In this document: positions 9,171 through 17,802 of the stretch, piece by piece | How positions within the stretch are numbered: the stretch's first letter is position 1 | How the letters are laid out: every line of letters begins with the position of its first letter | Source: an uncultured Trueperaceae bacterium | Lineage (GTDB): Bacteria > Deinococcota > Deinococci > Deinococcales > Trueperaceae | Length of the DNA stretch: 64,000 bases | Reading direction: 5' to 3' | NCBI GenBank assembly: GCA_937873495.1 | Contig: CALMXZ010000012.1 | Coordinates: 310,001 to 374,000, forward strand | The notes under the pieces: model-generated | Database searches by the model: none | What the model was told of the DNA's origin: nothing | Seen by the model: only the letters and a program-made list of their open reading frames with translations | Program-made: the position numbers and the translations under genes

Positions 9171-10045
9171 CGCTCGGCGCCCCCGTCCGTGGCGGGCGGG
9201 GGACCGTCCTCGGCCGCAGGGGGCGCGGTCGGCTCGCTCGGCGCGGTCCCGGTGCCGCTCTCCGGGGCCGTGGGGCGGCCGACCGAGCCGGTCAGGAACT
9301 CATGCTGCCTGGCCGGGTCGCCGCTGGTGGTCAAGACCTCGGCCTCGTACCGGAGTGCGGCGGTGGCGGGCGGGGTGCGGGGGGTGAGGGTGAAGCTGAA
9401 GAGCTCGACGTCGCCGCCGAGGGTGGTGCCAAGCGCCGCCAGGTCGACCTGCAGCTCGCCCGGGGCGCCGCGCCACAGGATGGCGACGTCGCGGCGCGCT
9501 GCCTTCGGCTCTCCCGCAAGCTCGAACCGCTCCGGGTCCCAAGTGACGAGGCTGCGCACCGCCGTGGTAAGCCGGGCGCCCTCCAGCCGAGCCCTGAGCG
9601 TGACGGGGCCTCTGACCTCCGTCTCGGGCGCCACGAGCGCGAACCGCGGCGGGGGCGGGGCGCCGACCTGCAGCGTGTAGTCCTGGCTCACGCGGGAGAG
9701 GTTGGCGTCCGAGACCTCGACCGTCATCTCGAAAGAGCCGGCCTCCGCGGCCACGCCTCGCAGCACCCCGTTCTGCAACGTGATGCCGTTCGGCAGCGTG
9801 CCGGCGGTCAGGGTGAACGTGTACGGCCTCAGGCCGCCGACCGCGTGGAGCTGGCCCTCGTACGGCTCCAGGAGCACCGCCGCGGGTAGGTCCTGCCCTA
9901 CCAGGCGCAGGGCCTCGCCCCTGGTCGTCATGTCGCCGGTGCAGCCCGCGAGGAGGGCGCCTGCGACGACCGCCACCAGCGCGACCATGGCGCGGCGCCT
10001 GAACGGCGTGGGAGGGTGCGCGGCGGTAATGGGCCGGCTTCGCAT
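9167..10045 (-). CDS. Lipoprotein with Ig-like (He_PIG) and cohesin-like domains
   Basis: A 292-residue exported lipoprotein. The signal ends in a lipobox LAGC with the acylated Cys at 35. Residues about 50-125 match the bacterial putative-Ig (He_PIG) pattern: GGLRPYTFTLTAGTLPNGITL, then GVLRGVAAEAGSFEMTVEVSD. Residues about 130-240 look cohesin-like by eye: VTLRARLEGARLTTAVRSLV, then TWDPERFELAGE and later strands ending in VELFSFTLTP. A Pro/Gly/Thr-rich tail follows. Because the next, overlapping gene encodes a dockerin, a cohesin role is attractive, but the assignment rests on visual pattern only. The ATG was chosen because TACAAT lies 7 bases upstream and the long in-frame extension beyond it is unlike protein. 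Confidence 0.75.
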   Translation of the reverse strand: MRSRPITAAHPPTPFRRRAMVALVAVVAGALLAGCTGDMTTRGEALRLVGQDLPAAVLLEPYEGQLHAVGGLRPYTFTLTAGTLPNGITLQNGVLRGVAAEAGSFEMTVEVSDANLSRVSQDYTLQVGAPPPPRFALVAPETEVRGPVTLRARLEGARLTTAVRSLVTWDPERFELAGEPKAARRDVAILWRGAPGELQVDLAALGTTLGGDVELFSFTLTPRTPPATAALRYEAEVLTTSGDPARQHEFLTGSVGRPTAPESGTGTAPSEPTAPPAAEDGPPPATDGGAER

Positions 10046-10052
10046 GGGAGCG

Positions 10053-10058
10053 ATTGTA
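10053..10058 (-). promoter_or_regulatory. -10 box of the lipoprotein-dockerin operon
   Basis: TACAAT is 7 bases before the lipoprotein ATG with no ribosome site, a textbook leaderless layout. It fixes the start of the lipoprotein, whose frame otherwise stays open for 112 codons upstream. Confidence 0.6.
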
Positions 10059-10150
10059 CCGAGCGGCGCATGAGACTGGCTTGCGACGCATGGCGAGGGG
10101 CGCCCGTCGCTGGAGCGCCCGCGGCTGCCGGCGGCTTCGGACGGGCGTGA

Positions 10151-10156
10151 TAGAGT
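10151..10156 (+). promoter_or_regulatory. -10 box of the GH13 gene
   Basis: TAGAGT stands 6 bases before the TTG start of the glycosidase. It is about 95 bases from the oppositely oriented TACAAT of the lipoprotein gene, so the two are divergent promoters. Confidence 0.45.
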
Positions 10157-10162
10157 CGGGCC

Positions 10163-12886
10163 TTGACCGAAGGAAGTGGGTTCCTGACGACGTTGGCCGC
10201 GAGGCGCCGGTACTCGCTGCCGGCGGCCGCGCTGGCCGGCGAGGCGGCGGACTGGCGCGCCGCTGTGGCCGCCGCCGCCGAGTGGGCCAGGCGCATCGCC
10301 GCCGCGGGTGGCGTGGCGGACGGCGCGGCGCCGAGCGTCGGCGAGCTCGTCGGCGCCGCGGCGCTCCACGACGGCATGCACGCCGTCATCGCCGCCGCGA
10401 GCGGGGCCGTCGGCGGAACCGCCCCGCTCGCCGCGGCGTGGTCGCGCTGGACGCTCGCGGCGGGCCAGGAGGCGGGCGCAGCTTACCGGGTGGCCTTCGC
10501 ACGGGCGTACGTCGCGACGGTGTCCGGAGCGACCGGAGCCACGGACGACGGTGGACCACCGGAGGGCGCCGAGGCCCTCGAAGAGACGTGGCTGTTGGCT
10601 CGCGCCGCCTCCAACGCGGCGCTGGCGCGCGTGCGTCCGCTGCTGGACGACCAGCTGACCGCGTCCGCCGCCTGGCTGGCGGCCGACGCGGCGGCCTCCG
10701 AGGCGCTCGCGGGCGTCGACCTCCGGCCCCGGGTGCGCGGAGCGGCAGGCGGCCCCTCCGGTGCGGCGGCCCCCGACCCCGTCAGCCTCCTCGACCTGCT
10801 CCTCGCCCCGCAGCGGCGCGAGCCGACATCGTTGGCCGGTCAGCTCCGCCTGGCCGCCGAGCTATGGACGCCGTACCTCGCGAGTGCGCCTCACCTCGCC
10901 GAGCGGCTGCTCAGGGCGGTCGACCTCCTCGAGGAGGAGGGCAAACGCGCCCCTGCCGTCCCCGGACCGCCCCCGCCTCCCCCGGAACACGCTCACGGCG
11001 CGGATGACGCCGGAGCGCCTCGCTACTCGCCGGACAGGGCCTGGATGCCGGAGGTGGCGCTGGTGGCGAAGAGCACCTACGTCTGGCTCGCGCAGCTGTC
11101 CAGGGCGTACGGTGTGAGGGTCGGCCGCCTCGACGAGGTGCCGGAGGCCGCGCTGGCCGCGCTGCGCGACGACGGCTTCAACGCCCTGTGGCTCATCGGG
11201 GTGTGGGAGCGGAGTCGGGCGTCCCGTAACCTCAAGCGCGCGCGCGGCCAGCCCGACGCCGGCGCGAGCGCATACTCGCTGTACGACTACGTCGTGGCGG
11301 AGGACCTCGGCGGTGAGGAGGCCCTCGCGGAGCTTGGTCGCCGCGCCGCCGCCGCCGGTCTACGCCTGGCGAGCGACATGGTGCCCAACCACACCGGGCT
11401 CGACTCGCGGTGGCTGGTAGAGCACCCGGACTGGTTCGTGCAGCTCCCGGAGCCGCCGTTCCCTGGCTACTCCTTCACGGGCCCGGACCTCGCCGCCGGC
11501 GGCCCCATCGCCGTACGCGTCGAGGATCACTACTACGACGGCTCCGACGCCGCCGTCGTCTTCGAGCGCCAGGACGTGGCGACGGGGGAGAAGCGCTACG
11601 TCTACCACGGCAACGACGGCACGGCCATGCCGTGGAACGACACGGCGCAGCTCGACTACCTCCGCGCCGACGTGCGCGAGGCCGTCATGCTGACCATCGA
11701 GGAGGTGGCGGGGCGGTTCCCGATAATCCGCTTCGACGCCGCCATGACCCTGGCGAAGAAGCACGTCCAGCGCCTCTGGCACCCACTGCCTGGCGAGGGC
11801 GGCGCCGTGCCGTCACGCGCGCGCTTCGCTATGAGCAAGGAGGAGTTCGAGCGGCGCATGCCGCGCGAGTTCTGGCGCGAGCTCGTCGACCGCATGGCCG
11901 AGCGCGCTCCGGACACCCTCCTCCTGGCGGAGGCCTTCTGGCTGCTCGAGGGCTACTTCGTGCGCGAGCTCGGCATGCACCGCGTCTACAACAGCGCCTT
12001 CATGCACATGCTCATGCGCGAGGAGAACGGGGCCTACCGGCGCCTGCTCAAGTCGGTGCTGGCGTTCGACCCCCGGGTCTTGCAGCGCTACGTCAACTTC
12101 ATGAGCAACCCGGACGAGGAGACGGCCAGGGAGCAGTTCGGCACCGGCGCCAAGTACTTCGGCGTCGCCACGCTGCTGGCGACCCTGCCCGGCTTGCCGA
12201 TGTTCGGGCACGGGCAGGTGGAGGGCCTGCAGGAGAAGTACGGCATGGAGTACCTGGCGCCGAAGTTGGACGAACGACCGGACCCGGCGCTCGTGGAGCG
12301 CCACAGGCGCGAGATCGCGCCGCTCCTGCGGGAGCGGCAGGTGTTCGCGGGAGCCGACGCCTTCAGGCTGTTCGACCTGCTCGGGGAGAACGGGGTCGAA
12401 GAGGACGCCTTCGTGTTCGTCAACCGCCGGGCGGGCGGCGCGCAGGGCGCCGTTCTCGTCGCGTACAACAACTCACCCCGCACCGTGATGGGCAGCGTGC
12501 GCGTGAGCGCGCCGTACGCCGACACCCTGCGCGGCGGCGGGTTGCGCTCCGACACCCTGGCCGAGGCCCTCGGGCTGCGTGACGGTGGGCCGGCACACGT
12601 GACGTTCACGGGGCTCGCCACGGGCGGCCCAACGCACGGCGCCGGGGTCGCCGAACTGCGGCGCCAGGGGCTGCGGTTGGAGCTGGGGCCGTACGAGGTG
12701 CGCGTCGAACGCGTGACCCAGACGGACGACCTTGATGCGGAACGCGTAGCGGTGCCGTCACCCTCGGAGCCGACGCGGCGAGGCGGCTCCGCGTTCGGGC
12801 TGGATCCTCGCCTCACCGGTCCACGGGGTGTCGGCGCCAGGCGGGCGGCGAAGCAGCGCCGCGCCGCGCGCGCGCGCCGCCGGTGA
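10163..12886 (+). CDS. GH13 alpha-amylase-family glycoside hydrolase with long N-terminal domain
   Basis: A 907-residue protein whose central TIM barrel belongs to glycoside hydrolase family 13, acting on alpha-glucans or related sugars. Conserved regions are visible: region I DMVPNHTG at 405, region II with the nucleophile Asp 525 in IIRFDAAMTL, region III with acid/base Glu 590 in LLAEAFWLLEG, and region IV with Asp 651 in NFMSNPDEE, where a His-Asp pair is usual. The first 290 residues form an Ala-rich helical domain ending in a proline linker, and a beta C-terminal domain follows the barrel. There is no signal peptide, so it acts in the cytoplasm. The TTG start is supported by its -10 box. 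Trehalose, sucrose or branched-glucan metabolism are all possible. Confidence 0.85.
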   Translation: MTEGSGFLTTLAARRRYSLPAAALAGEAADWRAAVAAAAEWARRIAAAGGVADGAAPSVGELVGAAALHDGMHAVIAAASGAVGGTAPLAAAWSRWTLAAGQEAGAAYRVAFARAYVATVSGATGATDDGGPPEGAEALEETWLLARAASNAALARVRPLLDDQLTASAAWLAADAAASEALAGVDLRPRVRGAAGGPSGAAAPDPVSLLDLLLAPQRREPTSLAGQLRLAAELWTPYLASAPHLAERLLRAVDLLEEEGKRAPAVPGPPPPPPEHAHGADDAGAPRYSPDRAWMPEVALVAKSTYVWLAQLSRAYGVRVGRLDEVPEAALAALRDDGFNALWLIGVWERSRASRNLKRARGQPDAGASAYSLYDYVVAEDLGGEEALAELGRRAAAAGLRLASDMVPNHTGLDSRWLVEHPDWFVQLPEPPFPGYSFTGPDLAAGGPIAVRVEDHYYDGSDAAVVFERQDVATGEKRYVYHGNDGTAMPWNDTAQLDYLRADVREAVMLTIEEVAGRFPIIRFDAAMTLAKKHVQRLWHPLPGEGGAVPSRARFAMSKEEFERRMPREFWRELVDRMAERAPDTLLLAEAFWLLEGYFVRELGMHRVYNSAFMHMLMREENGAYRRLLKSVLAFDPRVLQRYVNFMSNPDEETAREQFGTGAKYFGVATLLATLPGLPMFGHGQVEGLQEKYGMEYLAPKLDERPDPALVERHRREIAPLLRERQVFAGADAFRLFDLLGENGVEEDAFVFVNRRAGGAQGAVLVAYNNSPRTVMGSVRVSAPYADTLRGGGLRSDTLAEALGLRDGGPAHVTFTGLATGGPTHGAGVAELRRQGLRLELGPYEVRVERVTQTDDLDAERVAVPSPSEPTRRGGSAFGLDPRLTGPRGVGARRAAKQRRAARARRR

Positions 12887-12982
12887 CCTGCGGCGCCTTA
12901 GGGTCCTCCTCGGGTGGGTGGGGCGTAGTCGACCGACCGTAGGTCGGCGGCCCGGCGCCTGCTCGCCGCGTGAGCGCTCAGG

Positions 12983-13543
12983 TCAGGGCTTCTGCTGCCC
13001 GGACAGACCGGCCAGCGCTCCGATGCGCCGCGACTGCAGGTGCGTCAGCGCGAGCGCCAGCGCGTCGGTGACGTGATCGGGGCGCTTCTCGGAGGTCAGC
13101 TTGAGGAGGGCGCGGACCATGAAGGCGACCTGGTCCTTGTCGGCGCGACCGGTGCCGACCAGGGCGAGCTTGACCTGGTCAGGCCCGTACTCGAAGACGG
13201 GCAGGCCGCGTTCGGCCGCCGTTAGCAGCACGACCCCGACGGCCTGCCCGACCCGGAACGACGTCTGGCGTTGGTGCTTGAGGAACTGGCCTTCCAGCGC
13301 GATGGCGTCAGGTCGGTAGCCGTCCAGGAACGCGGTGAGCTCGCGCCTGATGGCGAGGAGCCGCTCCCCTTGGGAGCTCCGCGGGCTGGTGGAGACGAGG
13401 GCGCCGCCCAGGAAGCGGGCTTCCTTGCCCACTTCCTCGACGGCGCCCAACCCGAGGTTGGCTAGCCCGGGGTCGACCCCCGCCACGCGGAGCGGCCTCG
13501 CGCCGGCTCCGGGCTCCGTGACGGTGCGACCCCGGCCGGGCAC
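12983..13543 (-). CDS. ruvC: Holliday junction endonuclease RuvC
   Basis: RuvC cuts Holliday junctions with RuvAB at the end of recombination repair. The 186-residue protein shows the RNase H-like fold: first acidic residue in RVAGVDPGLANLG (Asp 24), the second in DAIALEGQF, and the C-terminal pair in RPDHVTDALALAL. The extra N-terminal residues before the first strand are slightly longer than usual; a GTG inside them (residue 8) is an alternative start. The GTG used here directly abuts the glnA stop codon, so it is probably co-transcribed and translationally coupled with glnA, an unusual pairing. Confidence 0.92.
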   Translation of the reverse strand: MPGRGRTVTEPGAGARPLRVAGVDPGLANLGLGAVEEVGKEARFLGGALVSTSPRSSQGERLLAIRRELTAFLDGYRPDAIALEGQFLKHQRQTSFRVGQAVGVVLLTAAERGLPVFEYGPDQVKLALVGTGRADKDQVAFMVRALLKLTSEKRPDHVTDALALALTHLQSRRIGALAGLSGQQKP

Positions 13544-14884
13544 TCAGTAGTCCGAGAGGTAGCGGTCCAGCTCCCACCCGTGAACGGCGATGCGGTACTC
13601 GTCGTACTCGAGCGTCTTGGCGTCGACGAACAGCTTGTAGACGTGATCGCCGAGCGCGTCTATGACCACCCGGTCGCGCTTGAGGTTGGCGAGCGCCTCG
13701 TTCAGGTCGCCGGGGAGGTCCTTGACCTTGTGCTTGCGCCGATCGCGAACGCTCATCTCGAAGATATTGCGCTCGACGGGGGGAGGGGGGAGGAGCTTGC
13801 GCTGCAGGCCGTCCATGCCGGCCGCGATCATGGCGGCGAGCGCCAGGTACGGGTTCGCGGACGGGTCGGGCATGCGCAGCTCCGCGCGCGTGCCGTTGCC
13901 GCGCCTGGCCGGGATGCGCACCATGGCGCTGCGGTTGGAGACGGACCAGGCGATGTTGGTCGGCGCCTCGTGCCCCGGGGTGAGGCGCTTGTAGCTGTTG
14001 ATGGTCGGGTTCGTGATGGCGACCATGCCGGGGGCGTGCTCGAGCAGACCGCCGATCCAGTAGAGGGCCGTCTTCGAGAGCTGGTACGGGGCCTTGGGGT
14101 CGAAGAAGGCGTTCTCGCCGTCCTTGAACACGCTTAGGTGGCTGTGCATGCCGGAGCCCGCGATGCCGGCGACGGGCTTGGGCATGAACGTGGCGTGCAG
14201 GCCGTGGTTCATGGCGATGCGCTTGACCACGGTGCGGAAGGTCTGGATGGAATCGGCGGTCGTGATGGCATCCGCGTACTTGAAGTCGATCTCGTGCTGG
14301 CCCGGGCCCACCTCGTGGTGCGCCGCCTCGATCTCGAAGCCGAGGTCCGTGAGCGCGTTGACCATGTCCCGGCGCGCGTCCTCGCCGCGGTCGACGGGCG
14401 CGAGATCGAAGTAGCCGGCGCCGTCGTTGGTGATGGTCGTCGGGCTGCCGTCTACGCCGCGCTTGAACAGGTAGAACTCGGGCTCGACGCCGACGAACAG
14501 GTCGTCGAAGCCGAGCGCGCGGAGCTTGGCGATCTGGCGCTTCAGCACCCCGCGCGGGTCGCCATCGAACGGCGAGCCGTCCGGCTCGTTGACGTCGCAG
14601 ATGAGGCGCGCCACCTGGCCGGGAACGCTCCCCTCCACCGCGGGTGGGAGGAGGAGGAAGGTGTCGTAGTCGGGGCTGAGGAGCATGTCCGACTCTTCGA
14701 TGCGGGTGAACCCCTCGATCGACGAACCGTCGAACATGATCTCGCCGTCCAGCGCCTTGTCGAACTGCGAGCTCGGCACCTCGACGTTCTTGTTGCGCCC
14801 ATGTATGTCGGTGAACTGGAGCCTGAGGAACCTGACGTCGTGTTCCTTCAAGAGCTGCTTGATATCGGCGCGGGACTTGGCCAC
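13544..14884 (-). CDS. glnA: Glutamine synthetase, type I
   Basis: GlnA condenses glutamate, ammonia and ATP into glutamine and forms a dodecamer. The 446-residue length, VMFDGSSIEGF near the N-terminus, EIDFKYADAITTADS, the GSGMHSHLS ATP loop and NRSAMVRIP are diagnostic. It is the short form without the adenylylation insert (GSI-alpha like), so control is probably not by adenylylation; feedback or transcriptional regulation is more likely. The GTG start at 14884 has AGGAGG just upstream; the in-frame sequence before it is not protein-like. A sigma70-type promoter lies about 85 bases upstream. Confidence 0.96.
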   Translation of the reverse strand: MAKSRADIKQLLKEHDVRFLRLQFTDIHGRNKNVEVPSSQFDKALDGEIMFDGSSIEGFTRIEESDMLLSPDYDTFLLLPPAVEGSVPGQVARLICDVNEPDGSPFDGDPRGVLKRQIAKLRALGFDDLFVGVEPEFYLFKRGVDGSPTTITNDGAGYFDLAPVDRGEDARRDMVNALTDLGFEIEAAHHEVGPGQHEIDFKYADAITTADSIQTFRTVVKRIAMNHGLHATFMPKPVAGIAGSGMHSHLSVFKDGENAFFDPKAPYQLSKTALYWIGGLLEHAPGMVAITNPTINSYKRLTPGHEAPTNIAWSVSNRSAMVRIPARRGNGTRAELRMPDPSANPYLALAAMIAAGMDGLQRKLLPPPPVERNIFEMSVRDRRKHKVKDLPGDLNEALANLKRDRVVIDALGDHVYKLFVDAKTLEYDEYRIAVHGWELDRYLSDY

Positions 14885-14969
14885 ACTTCCTCCTGGGAAA
14901 CCGAGGATGCTCGGGTCTCGATCGCCGCCTGGTGACCTCAAGGTCGTCCGGCGCGTCGCAACGACCGGG

Positions 14970-14997
14970 AGAATAGCACATCCATGCAGGTTGTAAA
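14970..14997 (-). promoter_or_regulatory. sigma70-like promoter for glnA
   Basis: On the minus strand TTTACA at 14997-14992 and TATTCT at 14975-14970 are separated by 16 bases. The position gives a leader of roughly 80 bases before the glnA GTG. Confidence 0.55.
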
Positions 14998-15115
14998 GAG
15001 AAAACGAGCTGAATGTGATGTTTCTGGATGACAGTTGGTAGCAGCCTGCGGCTGGAGGCGGACGCGCAGCGCGAGCGGGCCCTTAACCTTTCCTTGCCCC
15101 GTGCCACCGCCGACG

Positions 15116-15144
15116 TTGACAGCCTATGTGGGGTTTCTTACGAT
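15116..15144 (+). promoter_or_regulatory. Near-consensus sigma70 promoter of the Liv binding protein
   Basis: TTGACA at 15116-15121, a 17-base spacer and TACGAT at 15139-15144. It is one of the best canonical promoters in the window and predicts high expression of the binding protein, with an approximately 50-base leader carrying a strong AGGAGGAG ribosome site. Confidence 0.75.
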
Positions 15145-15199
15145 GCAACCGACCGCCGCACGTAGACATCGTCGCGTTTTTCGAACCTAGGAGGAGAAC

Positions 15200-16459
15200 G
15201 TGCATAAGAAGCTTGTTTGGTTACTGGTGGCTGCGCTCATCGGCTTGGCCGGCGCGCAGACGCCACCCGTCTCTAAAGTCGGTGTGCTCCTGTCGTTCAC
15301 CGGCCCGCTGGCCGAGTTCGGCCCGGCCATCAGCAACGGCGTGAAGCTCGCTGCCGACCAGATCAACGCGGCCGCCACGGAGGTCTTCGGCGGACCGATC
15401 GTCGAGATCGTCACCGAGGACGACGCCACCGCCGCCGCGCAAGGTGTCGAGCGCGCCCGTAAGCTCGTGAGTGCCGACGGCGTCGTCGCCATCGTCGGCT
15501 CGCTGTCGAGCGGCGTCAGCGTCGCTGTCGCCGAGTCCGTCGCGATCCCGAGCAACGTCGTCCTGATCTCGCCCGCCTCCACCTCGCCTCTGTTGATGAT
15601 GGTGCCGGACGACGGCGACGTCATCTACCGCACGGTGGCCTCCGACGCGCTGCAGGGCGTCGTCGGCGCCATGCTCGCGCGCGGGGAGATCTTCTCCGGC
15701 CACAGCTACAACACCGCGGCCATCCTGTACGACAACAACCCGTACGGCCAGGGCCTGGCCGACGCCTTCGAGGCCGCCTTCACGAAGCGCGGCGGCACCA
15801 TCACGGCCAAGGTCGCCCACCCCGACGAGCCGCAGCCGACGTACGCCGCCCTCCTCGAGCAGGTGCTGGCGGGTAACCCCGAGGTCGTCCTGGCGGTCTC
15901 GTACCCCGGGCAGGCGACGGTCTACATGGCCGAAGCGCGCGACCTCTACCACTTCACGAACTGGCAGTACACGGACGGCACGCAGTCCCTCGACATCGTC
16001 ACCGCGCTCGGCGCCGACGCCGTCGAAGGCCACTACGGCACGTCCGCCGGTGCCGACCCCGATTGGGACGGCTGGGTGAAGTTCTCCTCCGCGTACGCCG
16101 CCACCTTCGGTGAGGCCCCGCCCCTGCCGTACATCGATACCGGCTACGACGCCATGGCCACCATCGGCCTCGCGATCGCCAAGGCCATCGTGGACGGCGT
16201 CGAGGTCTCCGGTGCCAGCGTCGCGGCTAGGTTGCGCGACGTCTCCAACGCCCCGGGCGAGACCGTCGGCGTAGGCGACTTCCAGCGCGCCCTCGAGCTC
16301 ATCAAGGCCGGCCAGTCGGTCAACTACTCCGGCGCCGCCGGTGAGGTCGACTACGACGCCCTCGGCGACGTCGTGACGCCGATGGCCGTGTGGGAGTACA
16401 AGGGCGGCAGCATCGAGACGGTCGTCGTGCTCACCGCCTCGGAGGTCCCGGCAGAGTAA
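15200..16459 (+). CDS. Branched-chain amino acid ABC transporter substrate-binding protein
   Basis: A 419-residue periplasmic-type receptor of the LivK/LivJ (Peripla_BP_6) family that captures Leu/Ile/Val or related amino acids for the ABC importer encoded just downstream on the other strand. It begins with a signal peptide (MHKKLVWLLVAALIGLAGA). Mature hallmarks are VGVLLSFTGPLAEFGPAISNGVKLAADQIN, IVGSLSSGVS and LISPASTSPLL. A GTG start follows AGGAGGAG. A strong promoter precedes it and a hairpin terminator follows, so it is a monocistronic unit, consistent with the excess of receptor over permease usual for such systems. Confidence 0.93.
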   Translation: MHKKLVWLLVAALIGLAGAQTPPVSKVGVLLSFTGPLAEFGPAISNGVKLAADQINAAATEVFGGPIVEIVTEDDATAAAQGVERARKLVSADGVVAIVGSLSSGVSVAVAESVAIPSNVVLISPASTSPLLMMVPDDGDVIYRTVASDALQGVVGAMLARGEIFSGHSYNTAAILYDNNPYGQGLADAFEAAFTKRGGTITAKVAHPDEPQPTYAALLEQVLAGNPEVVLAVSYPGQATVYMAEARDLYHFTNWQYTDGTQSLDIVTALGADAVEGHYGTSAGADPDWDGWVKFSSAYAATFGEAPPLPYIDTGYDAMATIGLAIAKAIVDGVEVSGASVAARLRDVSNAPGETVGVGDFQRALELIKAGQSVNYSGAAGEVDYDALGDVVTPMAVWEYKGGSIETVVVLTASEVPAE

Positions 16460-16504
16460 GTCCAGGCTAGCGCGCGACCAGCGGCGGGCTGGAACGCCAA
16501 ACGA

Positions 16505-16532
16505 GGGCGGATGCCGTGAGAGGCATCCGCCC
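16505..16532 (+). terminator. Intrinsic terminator after the Liv binding protein
   Basis: Perfect 11-bp stem (GGGCGGATGCC and complement) with a 6-base loop followed by a T-rich TTACTCTT tail, 45 bases after the stop codon. Confidence 0.8.
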
Positions 16533-16607
16533 TTACTCTTGGGTTCGCGAAGCGTCGGTTCGGGCGGCGGCAGGCGGCTCGGCCGGAACGCGGTGACGGT
16601 CGCGAAG

Positions 16608-17801
16608 CTAGGTATCGCGGTCCAGCGAGACGACCTTCTCCTCGGGCACGATCCCCTTGGGCCTGTACAGGACGATGAAGACCAACAGGACCGAGATGAA
16701 GAGGAGCCGCAGGTACGGCCCGCGCGCCGGGAGGCTCGGCGAGATCGCGGCCAGGGTCGGCCTGATGGCGTCGACGACGAAACTCGTGCCGGACCAGATG
16801 GCCCATACCACGAAGGCGCCGAGGATGGCGCCGCGGTTGTTGCCGCTGCCGCCGAGCATGAGCATCACCCACACCAGGAACGTGCCGTAGAGCGGATCGA
16901 AGTGCGAGTAGTCGATCGAGACGACGTAGTGCGCGTAGAGCGCCCCGCCGAGGCCCATGATCACGGCCCCGACGACGAACGCCTGCATGCGGAAGGCGGC
17001 GACGTCCTTGCCGTTCATCGCGGCCGAGGCCTCCTCCTCGCGCACCGCGCGTAGGGCCCTGCCCCACGGCGACCGGATGGCCCGCTCCAACACGCGGTAG
17101 ATCAGGTAGAGCACGAGAGCGACGATCGCCACGTAGACGTACGGGTAGTCGCGCGGCGCCAAGGGCGCGAAGAACGAGTTGACGAAGCCGGGCAACCAGC
17201 TGCAGCCGTCTCCGACCAGGCAGCTAAGTGGCTGCGGTATCCCGCGTAGCGGCTGCGGACCGTTCGCTAGCCACCGCTCGTTCTGGAAGAAGAGCCGCAC
17301 GAGTTCGGCTATCCCGATGGTGGCGATGGCCAGGTAGTCGTCGCGCAACTTGAGCGTAGGTTTGCCGACCAGCCAGGCGAGCACCCCGGCCACGAGGCCG
17401 GCGGCAAGCACGCCCACCCAGAAGGGCAGGCCGAGGCCGAACAGCTGCTTGGTGAAGCTGGCGTTGATGCCGGTCGGCATCTTGGTGGTGACGAGCGCGC
17501 TGGTGAACGCGCCGATGGCGTAGAACGCCGCGATGCCGATGTTGAACAGCCCCGTGTAGCCCCACTGCACGTTGAGACCGACGGACAGCACGGCGTAGAT
17601 GCACGCCACCAGGATGAAGGTCGTGACGTACGAGAGGATGCCGGGCGGCATGGCTAGCGTGGCGAGCGCCGCGACGCCGAAGCCGGCCGCCAGCGAGGCG
17701 AGGTGCCTGAGCCAGGACGGCTTGAAGCGCAGGAGGCTGGAGATCAGTAACCAGAGCGGCACGGCGAGCAGGGCCGACTTGGCTAGGTGCAGGGCCGTCA
17801 T
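16608..17801 (-). CDS. livM: Branched-chain amino acid ABC permease LivM
   Basis: A 397-residue inner-membrane permease with about ten hydrophobic helices. It pairs with LivH to form the channel of the Liv importer. Family signs are the segment GYTGLFNIGIAAFYAIGAFTSA and, late in the protein, the EAA-like coupling loop with GRALRAVREEEASAAMNGKDVAAFRMQAFVVGA. A cytosolic tail ending in YRPKGIVPEE is typical. It begins 1 base after the livH stop and is the last gene of the livG-livF-livH-livM operon. Confidence 0.93.
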   Translation of the reverse strand: MTALHLAKSALLAVPLWLLISSLLRFKPSWLRHLASLAAGFGVAALATLAMPPGILSYVTTFILVACIYAVLSVGLNVQWGYTGLFNIGIAAFYAIGAFTSALVTTKMPTGINASFTKQLFGLGLPFWVGVLAAGLVAGVLAWLVGKPTLKLRDDYLAIATIGIAELVRLFFQNERWLANGPQPLRGIPQPLSCLVGDGCSWLPGFVNSFFAPLAPRDYPYVYVAIVALVLYLIYRVLERAIRSPWGRALRAVREEEASAAMNGKDVAAFRMQAFVVGAVIMGLGGALYAHYVVSIDYSHFDPLYGTFLVWVMLMLGGSGNNRGAILGAFVVWAIWSGTSFVVDAIRPTLAAISPSLPARGPYLRLLFISVLLVFIVLYRPKGIVPEEKVVSLDRDT

Positions 17802-17802
17802 G

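Larger units (their letters stand above)
14885..15199. other. Divergent regulatory region glnA / Liv binding protein
   Basis: This 315-base gene-free stretch separates two divergently transcribed nitrogen-related genes and contains a recognisable promoter for each. Its central part (about 14990-15030) is more AT-rich than the rest of the window. No further palindrome stood out. Confidence 0.6.

Noticed and set aside
12931-12950. Small hairpin between GH13 and ruvC
   Set aside because: A 6-bp stem with a 3-base loop and no T-tract is too weak to call a terminator.
13308-15107. 599-codon alternative frame across glnA
   Set aside because: Shifted frame of glnA with an Arg/Pro/Gln-rich product; the glnA frame has all conserved motifs.
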